This document shows, piece by piece, positions 1 to 8,491 of a stretch of 44,841 nucleotides of DNA. The stretch lies in NCBI GenBank assembly GCA_903915465.1, contig CAIWTA010000137.1:1-44841 (forward strand), in the 5' to 3' direction. The notes beneath the pieces are model-generated. The model ran no database searches, had not been told where the DNA came from, and was given only the letters and a program-made list of their open reading frames with translations. The position numbers and the translations under genes are program-made. How positions within the stretch are numbered: position 1 is the first letter of the stretch; every line of letters starts with the position of its first letter. Origin of the DNA: an uncultured Bacteroidales bacterium. GTDB lineage: Bacteria > Bacteroidota > Bacteroidia > Bacteroidales > FEN-979.

Positions 1-127
1 GGAAAGGAAGAGCCTCTTTCCCGAAATAATATAACTTTTCCTTCACCGTTGAAAAAGCATTTTCATCCGGTTCATCCAATAAATTAACCAAGGCTGTCAG
101 TTCAGGTCTGGGCTTTAAGATCTCCAT
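1..127 (-). CDS. SirB1/transglutaminase-like protein, N-terminal fragment
   Basis: The reading frame starts with ATG at 127 and runs off the left edge of the window; 42 codons are visible. The visible part contains NLLDEPDENAF followed by VKEKLYYFGKEALPF, which resembles the start of the Bacteroidota SirB1-type transglutaminase-like family (leucine-rich helix, then a D-E/D-P-D-E segment and a second helix). The start lies 25 bp downstream of the stop of the nucleoside phosphorylase gene on the same strand, so the two are probably co-transcribed. No catalytic residues are visible because the domain lies outside the window. The assignment rests on the short N-terminal similarity only. Confidence 0.5.
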   Translation of the reverse strand, partial: MEILKPRPELTALVNLLDEPDENAFSTVKEKLYYFGKEALPF

Positions 128-152
128 TTTATTTCAGGGATGAAGGATAAGA

Positions 153-1028
153 CTAATATTCACTGATGGTTTCCAAAACGCATTCCACAAGCTTGCGAAT
201 GAATGGTTTATGGTCTGTGCTATAATCTAAGGTTGCACGGTTTGCTATCAACAGGCAAACCGTCACCATTTCATGCCCGAGCATTGCCCCTAAGCCATAA
301 AGTGCAGATGTTTCCATTTCAAAGTTGATAACCCTTTCACCATTAAAACGAAAACTTTGGATTTTTGTGTTCAGCTCCGGATCATGTAATCCCAACCTTA
401 ATATCCTTCCTTGTGGTCCGTAGAATCCTGTGGCCGTGGCTGTGATACCAGTCACCATTTGCTTGCTGAACCGGTTTATCAGTTTTTCCGATCCTTTCAC
501 AAAATAGGGTTTCGAAAGATCGGGATTCCAGTTTGTGTGTTTCATGAAAGCATCCGACATTGAGCGATTCATTCCCGCATTGGCAGCATCATAAAAATAA
601 AGAAGATTGTCGAACCCAAGCCCATAGGAAGAAAGAGCAAATGAATTCACAGGAATATCCGGTTGGATGGCTCCCGAAGTACCGATTCTTATAATTGTCA
701 GGGCTCGATGTTTATTCTTTATTTCCCTTTTACCCAGATCCACATTTGCAAGTGCGTCAAGCTCATTCATCACAATATCAATGTTGTCGGTACCGATACC
801 AGTAGAAAGAACTGTTATTCTTTTACCTTTTAGTACTCCGGTGTGTGTAACAAACTCCCGGTTTTGAGCAGTACATTCAATATGATCGAAATAATGGGAA
901 ATTTCGGGTACCCGCCCCGGATCGCCAACAACAATAACTGAATCAGCCAGTTGGTCAGGTCTCAGGTTTAGATGATAAATTGACCCATCAGGATTAATGA
1001 TCAGATCCGTAGCTTTAATGGTTGGCAT
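153..1028 (-). CDS. Nucleoside phosphorylase, uridine phosphorylase-like
   Basis: A 291-residue member of the PNP/UDP phosphorylase family, which splits nucleosides with phosphate to give the free base and (deoxy)ribose-1-phosphate in the cytoplasm. Visible family motifs are GDPGRV (phosphate-binding loop), TGIGTDNIDIVMNEL, IRIGTSGA and FEMETSALYGLG, the last containing the ribose-binding Met-Glu. The length fits the family. The frame is open further upstream to 1100, but the start MPTIKATDL at 1028 is preferred: homologues begin there, and a promoter box at 1043-1050 lies inside the longer version. Substrate preference (uridine against purine nucleosides) cannot be fixed from sequence alone. 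It is followed after 25 bp by the SirB1-like gene. Confidence 0.85.
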   Translation of the reverse strand: MPTIKATDLIINPDGSIYHLNLRPDQLADSVIVVGDPGRVPEISHYFDHIECTAQNREFVTHTGVLKGKRITVLSTGIGTDNIDIVMNELDALANVDLGKREIKNKHRALTIIRIGTSGAIQPDIPVNSFALSSYGLGFDNLLYFYDAANAGMNRSMSDAFMKHTNWNPDLSKPYFVKGSEKLINRFSKQMVTGITATATGFYGPQGRILRLGLHDPELNTKIQSFRFNGERVINFEMETSALYGLGAMLGHEMVTVCLLIANRATLDYSTDHKPFIRKLVECVLETISEY

Positions 1029-1042
1029 ATGTAAATTTTTTT

Positions 1043-1070
1043 CAAAATTACGCAATTTAATTTTATACAA
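1043..1070 (-). promoter_or_regulatory. Bacteroidota-type promoter for the nucleoside phosphorylase
   Basis: On the minus strand TTG (1070-1068) is followed after 17 bases by TAATTTTG (1050-1043), matching the -33/-7 pattern TTTG ... TAnnTTTG with slightly short spacing. It predicts a leader of about 12 nt before the ATG at 1028, and it supports the shorter start. Confidence 0.45.
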
Positions 1071-1618
1071 TTTTAAATGCAAACTGATAAAAGTATACAT
1101 TCAATATTCGTTGTCCTTCTTATGGGGTCAGGACAATAGATTTTCCTATTTTTGTGAAAATGATATTTCGACGGATGAACTCATTTTTGTGTAGCTGTTT
1201 GTTTGAGAAAACAGGCTGTAAAGGTACGATTAAATCTGGACTCCCCAAATTCGGCGTTTTTGAAAATGTAACGTATTACGATCGAGGCCAGTCTGATTTG
1301 GGACCTGACGCACCAAATGTTTTGCTGTTGAATTTGTCATAAATAAGGTTCATCACAATAATCCGTACCTGTATAAAGTGAAAACATTAACCACAATAGG
1401 CACACTAGGTCACATTAGGGTCCTTTTTTTAATCTGGAAAATAATTTATTCCCATTGTTTTGTGTCTTTTTTAACAAATACTTCTGTGTCATCCTAAATG
1501 GTGCATAAACTAGAAAGATCAACAATGTATAAATTCTATTGTGGCCTATTGTGGTGAAAAAGAATTGTAACAAAAAGTACGCATTGTTGCGATGAGCCAT
1601 AAATAATAATATTGAAAT
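1071..1618. other. Intergenic region between divergent genes, no gene seen
   Basis: About 550 bp between the divergent phosphorylase and cinA genes. A TATTTTTG box (1147-1154, plus) is present but without a matching -33 element. Short open frames here (for example 1154-1342) show no recognisable protein features. No RNA gene was recognised. Confidence 0.4.
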
Positions 1619-2881
1619 ATGAGAACAGAAATTATTAACATCGGGGATGAATTGTTGATTGGGCAGGTAGTGAATACAAACGCTTCCTGGATGGCTTCGG
1701 AGATGGACCGTGCGGGGTTCTCCGTGCAAAGGGTAACAATACTTGCAGATAACCGGGAAGAAATCCTGAATATCCTTTCAGAGGCTGAAAATCGCTCTGA
1801 AATAGTATTGATCACCGGCGGTTTGGGGCCAACTAAGGATGATATTACAAAAGAAGCCATCTGCCAATACTTTGGAACAAAACTCGTTTTTGATGAGTCA
1901 TCCTATGAGAATGTCGTCCGTATATTCAAGGATCGTGGTTTTCCTGTAACTGAACTTAACAGAAAACAGGCAGAAATTCCCGAGACAGCAATTCCCTTGC
2001 TAAATAAAAATGGTACTGCCCCCGGAATGTGGATAGAGAAAGATAAGCCGGGCGGAAGCGGAATGACCGTGTTCATCTCCTTACCCGGCGTTCCTTACGA
2101 GATGAAGAGTTTGCTCACAAATGAGGTGATACCAAGGTTAACGCAAAAGTTTTCACCTCTTCCATCTTTTCATAAGACCATTCTTACACAAGGTATTGGT
2201 GAATCATTTTTATCAGATATCCTTGAAGATTGGGAAAAAACGTTACCCTCTTCCCTGCACCTGGCCTATCTGCCACAACCCGGAATTGTTCGTCTCCGGC
2301 TAACAGGATCAGGGTCGGATAAAAATTTCCTGGCAGAGCAGGTGGAAAGGGAAGTGGAAAAACTTTATAATCTTATTCCTGAATATATTTTCGGTGAGGA
2401 AGAGGAAACACTGGAGGGGATCATCGGGAAGTTGCTGGCAGAAAGGAATTATACACTCAGTACTGCGGAAAGCTGCACAGGAGGCTATATTGCTCATTTA
2501 ATTACACGGATACCCGGAAGCTCAGGATATTACAAAGGAAGTGTAATTGCCTATTCAAACGAGATTAAGAAAAAGGAACTGGCAGTCAGAGAGGAAAGTC
2601 TTTTCGCTTATGGTGCTGTAAGCGAGGTCGTTGCTTCGGAAATGGTACTTGGTATTCAGCAAAAATTTGCCACCGATTATGCCATCGCCACGAGTGGGAT
2701 TGCCGGCCCTGATGGCGGAACACCAGACAAACCGGTTGGAACTATATGGATAGCCATTGCAACACCCACAAGTCTCCAAGCCTTTCACTATCTGATGGGA
2801 GACGAGAGGGAACGCAACATCCGCAAGACCGCATTACAAGCTTTAAACTTGCTGAGAAAAGCAATTATTTCTCCCATATAA
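1619..2881 (+). CDS. cinA: CinA-family protein: MoCF-like domain plus nicotinamide-nucleotide amidase
   Basis: A 420-residue protein with the two-domain CinA layout. Residues 1 to about 170 form the MoaB/MogA-like domain, starting NIGDELLIGQVVNTNASW and containing GGLGPTKDD; in characterised CinA proteins this half has ADP-ribose pyrophosphatase activity. Residues about 260-415 form the PncC domain, which deamidates nicotinamide mononucleotide in pyridine nucleotide salvage. The AESCTGG motif with the nucleophile Ser285 and the ATSGIAGPDGGTPDKPVG block are both present. The length is typical of full-length CinA. It stands alone on the plus strand with no neighbour in the same operon. The name refers to competence in Gram-positive bacteria, and no competence gene is nearby. 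Confidence 0.93.
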   Translation: MRTEIINIGDELLIGQVVNTNASWMASEMDRAGFSVQRVTILADNREEILNILSEAENRSEIVLITGGLGPTKDDITKEAICQYFGTKLVFDESSYENVVRIFKDRGFPVTELNRKQAEIPETAIPLLNKNGTAPGMWIEKDKPGGSGMTVFISLPGVPYEMKSLLTNEVIPRLTQKFSPLPSFHKTILTQGIGESFLSDILEDWEKTLPSSLHLAYLPQPGIVRLRLTGSGSDKNFLAEQVEREVEKLYNLIPEYIFGEEEETLEGIIGKLLAERNYTLSTAESCTGGYIAHLITRIPGSSGYYKGSVIAYSNEIKKKELAVREESLFAYGAVSEVVASEMVLGIQQKFATDYAIATSGIAGPDGGTPDKPVGTIWIAIATPTSLQAFHYLMGDERERNIRKTALQALNLLRKAIISPI

Positions 2882-3041
2882 CTCTTACTAACTATCTGAT
2901 AACCAACAAATATATTCTCTCTTGATTTTCCATTAATCTATAACACTCCGATGATTTTTATCACACGTAGATCCACGAAGTCAATGATTGCATTTCTTCG
3001 TGATATAAATGAACTACCACACAGCATGCAACGGGGTATCA

Positions 3042-3071
3042 GAATTCCTGCATTCTGAATTCCTGCATTCT
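3042..3071. repeat. Two tandem copies of a 15-bp unit
   Basis: GAATTCCTGCATTCT occurs twice without a gap (3042-3056, 3057-3071). Its GGAATGCAG-like reverse complement resembles the units of the period-8 array at 22510-22613. Confidence 0.85.
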
Positions 3072-3237
3072 CAAAGAATAAATGCGTAGCAAGCTATGGG
3101 GAATTGATCCAAAAAGAAATTAAACTTGAGTACTTTGGATAATCCAAAGCTAAAATTATATTAATTGGTTTACAGATTCTTACATCCTGAGTGAAATTTA
3201 TTTACTTATAATCGGACTAAATTAAGATTTTTATTCG

Positions 3238-3245
3238 TATCTTGC
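3238..3245 (+). promoter_or_regulatory. Possible -7 box upstream of the large secreted protein
   Basis: TATCTTGC resembles the Bacteroidota -7 element (TAnnTTTG) with one T missing. No clear -33 TTTG is found at the usual distance, and the leader would be about 155 nt. Weak support. Confidence 0.25.
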
Positions 3246-3403
3246 AGCGAAATTTTTATTCCAGGGCTACCGATAAACATTCACTTATTCCAAAATAAAA
3301 TGCTATGAAATTGCTTGTGCAGGAAATGTTCTTGCAAACCGTGAATGCCAATGACGATTATTCCTTGCTTTCCACTGATTGTTAATCTATCAAAACACTG
3401 ACC

Positions 3404-6400
3404 ATGAAAAAAATTCAGTTATTTACCTTCTTTGTTTTAATCATTGTTCTGCCATACAAAGGGCTGTGCACCATTTTACATGTACCTGCAACTTACAACT
3501 CTATTCAGGAAGGTATCGATGCCTCTGTCGACGGAGATGTCGTTTTGGTTGAACCGGGTACATATTTTGAGAATTTATACCTGAACGGTAAAAATATAGT
3601 TCTTTGTTCCAATTATTTCATGACCAGTAATCCAGCATTCATTGCAAGTACCATCATTGATGGAAGCAATGCGGGACGCGTCATTACGATCAATAACTAT
3701 GAAAATTCATCCTGTCAGGTTATCGGGTTGACAATCCAGCATGGAAACTCCACGGTACCATGGACGCCTGTTGAGACAGATGGAGGAGGCGGGATTTTTA
3801 TATTGGATTCATCACCTCAAATCCACAATTGCATCATTCAAAATAACCAGTCATCTGGTTTTGGTGGGGGACTGTCGCTTTACGGTTCACTTTCAAGTGC
3901 AAAAGTGATGAATTGTACCATTCAGAATAATACAGCCGATAGTTTTGGCGGAGGCGTATTTATGGGTGATTGCAGTCCGGATGCAACAATTGTCAATTGT
4001 ATCATTACCGGTAACACGAATACAAATAATAACGGGTTTAATGGTGGCGGAGGCGGTGTGAACCTTTACCATTCCGGTAAACTGGAGAATTGTCTGATTA
4101 CGAATAACAGCGCTCCAAATTCACCGGTTGGCGGAGGTGGTGTTCAATGCGACTGGGCTGATATCGCAAACCACAGCACGCTCATTACCGGATGCACCAT
4201 TACCCAAAATACTGCTTTAAATTGGGGAGGAACGAGTTATGTGATCGAGGGCGGTGAGTTCCGGAATTGTATCATCTGGGGGAATACCGACAATCTTGGT
4301 AACCCTTCCAATTATGACGGGAATTCTTATGTTTATTGCTGTGCCGATCCCCTGCCGGCAGGCACAGGGAATATTTCTGCAGATCCGAATTTCGTTGATC
4401 CGGTTTTGGGCAATTTCAGGTTATCAACAGGAAGCCTTTGTATCAATTCAGGTGACAATTCTTTTGCTACCCAGACCTTTGACCTTGATGGAAATGCCAG
4501 GATTAATGACAATACAGTAGACATGGGTGCTTATGAAAATAGTGACTTAGCAGGAATTGAAGTGCAGATCGGATCCGGGTTTAATCAGACAAGCCAGTTT
4601 CCCATTTATTCATGCTACAATTACAATTACAGTCAGCAGATCTATCTTGGAAGTGAAATTACTGGTGGAGGAGGTTCTGCAGGACTTATTAAAAAGATCA
4701 GGTTCTTCTATACAGGAAGCGGTTCACAACCTTCTAAATGGGCTAACTGGACTGTTTACCTGGGAAATACTGCAAAGACTGAGTTTGCAAGCACGTCAGA
4801 TTGGGTACCGGTCACTTCAATGACGCAGGTCTTCACTGGAATAATTCCCAATCCCGTCGACGGAACATGGCTTGAAATTACCTTACCGGCTCCTTTTTAT
4901 TATTCCGGAAGCAACATTGTAGTTGCAGTGGATGAAAATTCCAGTGGTTATGACTGTACGGCCCAATGGGGCTCATTTTATTCCGGAGCGCCCCGCGGAC
5001 TCCATTATTACGATGATGGTACCAATCCCGATCCTGCATCGCCTCCTGATGGCATCATAGATCCTAGCATTGACCAGATACAGTTTCAGATTAACCCCGC
5101 TGTCGGATCAATTGAAGGTTTTGTCACCGAAGAGCCCGATTGTGCTGTTCCCATTGAAGGCGCAACCATCATCATCGGCGCTTATTCCACTTCTTCAGAT
5201 GCTTCCGGTTATTACCGGTTAGATTTACCCGTTGGTACCTATGATAATCTCACAGCTGTTTACCATGATGCAAGCCAGACCATTTCCTCCATTGATATCA
5301 CAGAAGGAAATACCACTACCCAGGATTTCTGCCTCGCACCTTATCTTGCACCACCGGTAGGTTTACAAGCCAGCATTACCGGACCGGCTCAGAATAATGT
5401 TCACCTGACCTGGATGGCCCCGGGGTCAGTTGCAGACCAATGGATCCATTGGGACAATGGAGCCATATACGGCGGACTTGGATATAACGCACCCATGACC
5501 TTTAGTGTTGCTTCCAGGTGGCCTGTCTCCGATATTGCACTTTATGATGGGACCTACCTCAAAAAAATCCGTTTCGTTCCTGCCGATGCAAATGCAGCAT
5601 ACACGTTAAAGGTGTGGAAAGGAAGCAATGCATCTAATTTGCTGCTTTCACAGGTTGTTGCCGATCCGATTATAAATGGATGGAATGAAGTAACACTTAC
5701 AACACCAATACTGATTGATGGCACTCAGGAACTATGGTTTGGTTATGAAATAGTTGAAACCGTAAACGGGTACCCTGCGGGTTTAGGCCCCGGACCGGCT
5801 GTTGTAGGGAAAGGTGATATGATCAACAGTGGAGGCGGATGGTTCTCCGTGAAAGAAGCATGGGGCTGGGAATTTAACTGGACAATCCAGGGTTTTGTTT
5901 CACAAAGCCCGGTTCTGGTTCCACAGCAGCTTGTACCCATGGTACAGAACACATCACCTCAACCTATCATAAATAATCCGGTAGATGCATCGGTAAAACC
6001 GCAAATCATTCAGTTCGTACAGGCGCCATCCTCAATATTACCATCAGGTGATCTCCCGGCCTCCGGTGAGATCCTGCCAAAGCCTGCAAACATGGCTCTT
6101 CTTGCTCCATCAGCAAGCATGACGGGATACAATGTTTACCGCGATAATGTCAAGATAGCCGATAACATTCCTCACCTGTTCTACAACGATCTTGCACTTC
6201 CCAAAGGAGGGTACGATTATGAAGTTTCTGCGCAATATGCTTTTGGGGAATCTATAAGGATCGGCCCGGTACATGTAGATATTTATACCTGCTTCCCTCC
6301 GACCGGAATAATGGTTTCCAATTCAACGCTGACAACAACCACAGCCAATCTTTCGTGGACACCATCCACGATTTCAACCAATCACCAGTGGGACCTTGAA

Positions 6401-8329
6401 TGGGGAACAGCAGGATTTACACAAGGATATGGTACCAGCGTACTCATCAACACAACACCGGCGTATTTATTACCAGGATTGACAGCAGGTACGGAATATG
6501 ATGTTTACATACGTACCCATTGCAGTGCCTCTGATGCCAGCGCATGGGTGAAGAAAACTTTCCGTACCCACTTCTTAAATTGTCCTGTAGGTGCAGTTGC
6601 TGAAGGTGAAACATGCGGCAGCAGCACCAACAATGGTTGTGAACAGGCACCTGTCGCATACGGTACAATCAGCAATGGTGAAACGATCTGCGGAACCAGC
6701 TGGTTGCACAGAACACACCGTGATTCTGACTGGTATACCTTCACAATAACAGTACCTAACGATGTAACGCTTTCAGGCAATTCAGAATTCACAGGTTATT
6801 TCGCACTTGCTTCCACACCTTGTCTTTCGTCACAAATCAATTATATGAATATTTGGGCCGGTAATGCTTTCCAGTACACGACACGGCTTAATCCGGGTAC
6901 GTATTATGTGGATGTGACCTCTTCATATGCAGAACAGGTTGTATGTGACTCTCTAAGCCGTTACTGGGTAAAAATCACCTGCAATAGCTGTCTGGCGCCG
7001 ACTGCACTCAATGTTGCAAACATCACAACAACTTCAGCTGATCTCAGCTGGACATCCGGTTCCACTGCATGGAATATCGAATGGGGACTTGTCGGGTTTA
7101 ACCAGGGTGCAGGAACCATGATCAGTAATACAAGTTCGAATCCTTATCATTTATCAGGGTTGACGATGGGAAATACCTATAGCTATTATGTACAGAGTAA
7201 ATGTGGTATTGGGGCCACCAGCAACTGGACAGGTCCATATACCTTTTACGTGCCCTGTCCCGCAGTTTCATTGCCCTATTACGAGGATTTCACTACCCAG
7301 TCAATTAGTTCACCTCCACAATGCTGGCAGGTTCATGGGGCTGGAGCACTTACAAACTGGCTGGTCAATATTGGCAACTCTGCAGGAGGAACTTCTCCTG
7401 AACTCAGTTTTTGCTATTATTATCCCTATTTTTATGGCAGGTCATATCTGACTTCTCCCGTCATTAATACTTCGGGACAAACTACGCTTGACCTATCCTT
7501 TAAAAATTTCATTTACTCCTTTAGTCTCGATTCCTCCTGTGAAGTTTGGACAACAAGCGATGGCGGGACTACCTGGAATCTTGTCTGGTCGGTTTCTCAA
7601 AACGGTTATCTTGGACCGGAAACGAGAAACCTGACTATATCGACTCCCGATGTTGGTTCATCCACCTTCCAGTTTGCTTTCGCCGTGAACGGTACTTCCT
7701 GGCAAATAGAGGATTGGCAAATCGATGATATAGCGCTCACAGGATCATCTGCATCCAAAACACTCAACCTGAAGGTTTACCTCGAAGGCTTATATGCCGG
7801 AGAAGGTACAATGAACCCGGCTTTTGATGAGTTCGGTGCTCATTGGCCGGCCGGTGTTGCCGATCATATCACGGTTGAGTTGCACAATTCAGCAACATAT
7901 GCCACCATTGAATATACAGCTCCTGATGTTGAACTGAGTATCACCGGTACAGCCACTGTTTCAACACCAGGCGACAAGAACGGTTCATACTATTTGACTA
8001 TTAAGCATCGTAACAGCATCGAAACCACTTCAGCGCTACCTGTGGATTTCTCAGGAGCTATTATCAGCTATGCATTTGATACACAGGATCAGGCTTATGG
8101 AAACAACATGGGTCTTATGATCGATGGTACGTCTATCATATTTGGTGGAGATGAGAGTCAGGATGGAATTGTGGATGGAACCGATTTGTCGGAAATCGGT
8201 AACCTTGCAGATATCGCTGCCAGTGGGTATCTTCCGCAAGATATCAACGGAGATGGTTTGATTGACGGATCGGATCTTTCGGTGGCAGGCAATAATGCAG
8301 ATGTTGCTGTAGGAGCAGCACTCCCGTAA
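3404..8329 (+). CDS. Very large secreted multidomain protein: beta-helix, Fn3, MAM-like, dockerin-like end
   Basis: 1641 residues with an N-terminal signal peptide (MKKIQLFTFFVLIIVL). Domains in order, approximate residues: right-handed parallel beta-helix with repeated NCxIxxN motifs (25-380); a surface domain with a YNYSQQIYLGSEI motif (386-565); a carboxypeptidase-regulatory-like domain (568-643); an Fn3 domain interrupted by a roughly 155-residue jelly-roll-like insert (649-955); Fn3 (960-1052); a pre-peptidase C-terminal-like segment (1061-1195); Fn3 (1196-1282); a MAM/cleaved-adhesin-like domain (1285-1445); and a C-terminal pair of calcium-binding loops, DESQDGIVDGTDLS and DINGDGLIDGSDLS (about 1580-1641). 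The last are dockerin- or EF-hand-like. There is no canonical T9SS type A tail, so how it is anchored is open. Probably an exported adhesin-like or polymer-binding protein; the specific ligand is unknown. Confidence 0.85.
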   Translation: MKKIQLFTFFVLIIVLPYKGLCTILHVPATYNSIQEGIDASVDGDVVLVEPGTYFENLYLNGKNIVLCSNYFMTSNPAFIASTIIDGSNAGRVITINNYENSSCQVIGLTIQHGNSTVPWTPVETDGGGGIFILDSSPQIHNCIIQNNQSSGFGGGLSLYGSLSSAKVMNCTIQNNTADSFGGGVFMGDCSPDATIVNCIITGNTNTNNNGFNGGGGGVNLYHSGKLENCLITNNSAPNSPVGGGGVQCDWADIANHSTLITGCTITQNTALNWGGTSYVIEGGEFRNCIIWGNTDNLGNPSNYDGNSYVYCCADPLPAGTGNISADPNFVDPVLGNFRLSTGSLCINSGDNSFATQTFDLDGNARINDNTVDMGAYENSDLAGIEVQIGSGFNQTSQFPIYSCYNYNYSQQIYLGSEITGGGGSAGLIKKIRFFYTGSGSQPSKWANWTVYLGNTAKTEFASTSDWVPVTSMTQVFTGIIPNPVDGTWLEITLPAPFYYSGSNIVVAVDENSSGYDCTAQWGSFYSGAPRGLHYYDDGTNPDPASPPDGIIDPSIDQIQFQINPAVGSIEGFVTEEPDCAVPIEGATIIIGAYSTSSDASGYYRLDLPVGTYDNLTAVYHDASQTISSIDITEGNTTTQDFCLAPYLAPPVGLQASITGPAQNNVHLTWMAPGSVADQWIHWDNGAIYGGLGYNAPMTFSVASRWPVSDIALYDGTYLKKIRFVPADANAAYTLKVWKGSNASNLLLSQVVADPIINGWNEVTLTTPILIDGTQELWFGYEIVETVNGYPAGLGPGPAVVGKGDMINSGGGWFSVKEAWGWEFNWTIQGFVSQSPVLVPQQLVPMVQNTSPQPIINNPVDASVKPQIIQFVQAPSSILPSGDLPASGEILPKPANMALLAPSASMTGYNVYRDNVKIADNIPHLFYNDLALPKGGYDYEVSAQYAFGESIRIGPVHVDIYTCFPPTGIMVSNSTLTTTTANLSWTPSTISTNHQWDLEWGTAGFTQGYGTSVLINTTPAYLLPGLTAGTEYDVYIRTHCSASDASAWVKKTFRTHFLNCPVGAVAEGETCGSSTNNGCEQAPVAYGTISNGETICGTSWLHRTHRDSDWYTFTITVPNDVTLSGNSEFTGYFALASTPCLSSQINYMNIWAGNAFQYTTRLNPGTYYVDVTSSYAEQVVCDSLSRYWVKITCNSCLAPTALNVANITTTSADLSWTSGSTAWNIEWGLVGFNQGAGTMISNTSSNPYHLSGLTMGNTYSYYVQSKCGIGATSNWTGPYTFYVPCPAVSLPYYEDFTTQSISSPPQCWQVHGAGALTNWLVNIGNSAGGTSPELSFCYYYPYFYGRSYLTSPVINTSGQTTLDLSFKNFIYSFSLDSSCEVWTTSDGGTTWNLVWSVSQNGYLGPETRNLTISTPDVGSSTFQFAFAVNGTSWQIEDWQIDDIALTGSSASKTLNLKVYLEGLYAGEGTMNPAFDEFGAHWPAGVADHITVELHNSATYATIEYTAPDVELSITGTATVSTPGDKNGSYYLTIKHRNSIETTSALPVDFSGAIISYAFDTQDQAYGNNMGLMIDGTSIIFGGDESQDGIVDGTDLSEIGNLADIAASGYLPQDINGDGLIDGSDLSVAGNNADVAVGAALP

Positions 8330-8402
8330 TCCCCAGGCTGGCGTGCCAACTGGTTTTCACACCGGGATTTTTCTTACCATCCCATAATATTAATATGCCG
8401 TG

Positions 8403-8433
8403 TTGTTTAATTGCAAAGAAATTCCTATTTTTG
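8403..8433 (+). promoter_or_regulatory. Strong Bacteroidota-type promoter for secDF
   Basis: TTG (8403-8405), 20 bases, then TATTTTTG (8426-8433). This matches the TTTG-N19-21-TAnnTTTG consensus closely. The expected start is near 8437-8440, giving a leader of about 50 nt to the ATG at 8492. Confidence 0.65.
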
Positions 8434-8491
8434 CACACTCAAAAAAAGAGGATTTTTACAATCTACATAATATATTTAAAATCAAAGACTC

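Larger units (their letters stand above)
2882..3403. other. Intergenic region with short repeats, no convincing gene
   Basis: 522 bp between cinA and the large secreted protein. It holds imperfect CACGAAG...CTTCGTG inverted words (about 2972-3002) and a 15-bp direct repeat (listed separately). A 26-codon open frame at 3304-3384 was seen but has nothing to support it. Confidence 0.4.

Noticed and set aside
1154-1342. Short plus-strand open frame upstream of cinA
   Set aside because: Composition and translated sequence show no family pattern, and nothing marks a start; it is probably chance.
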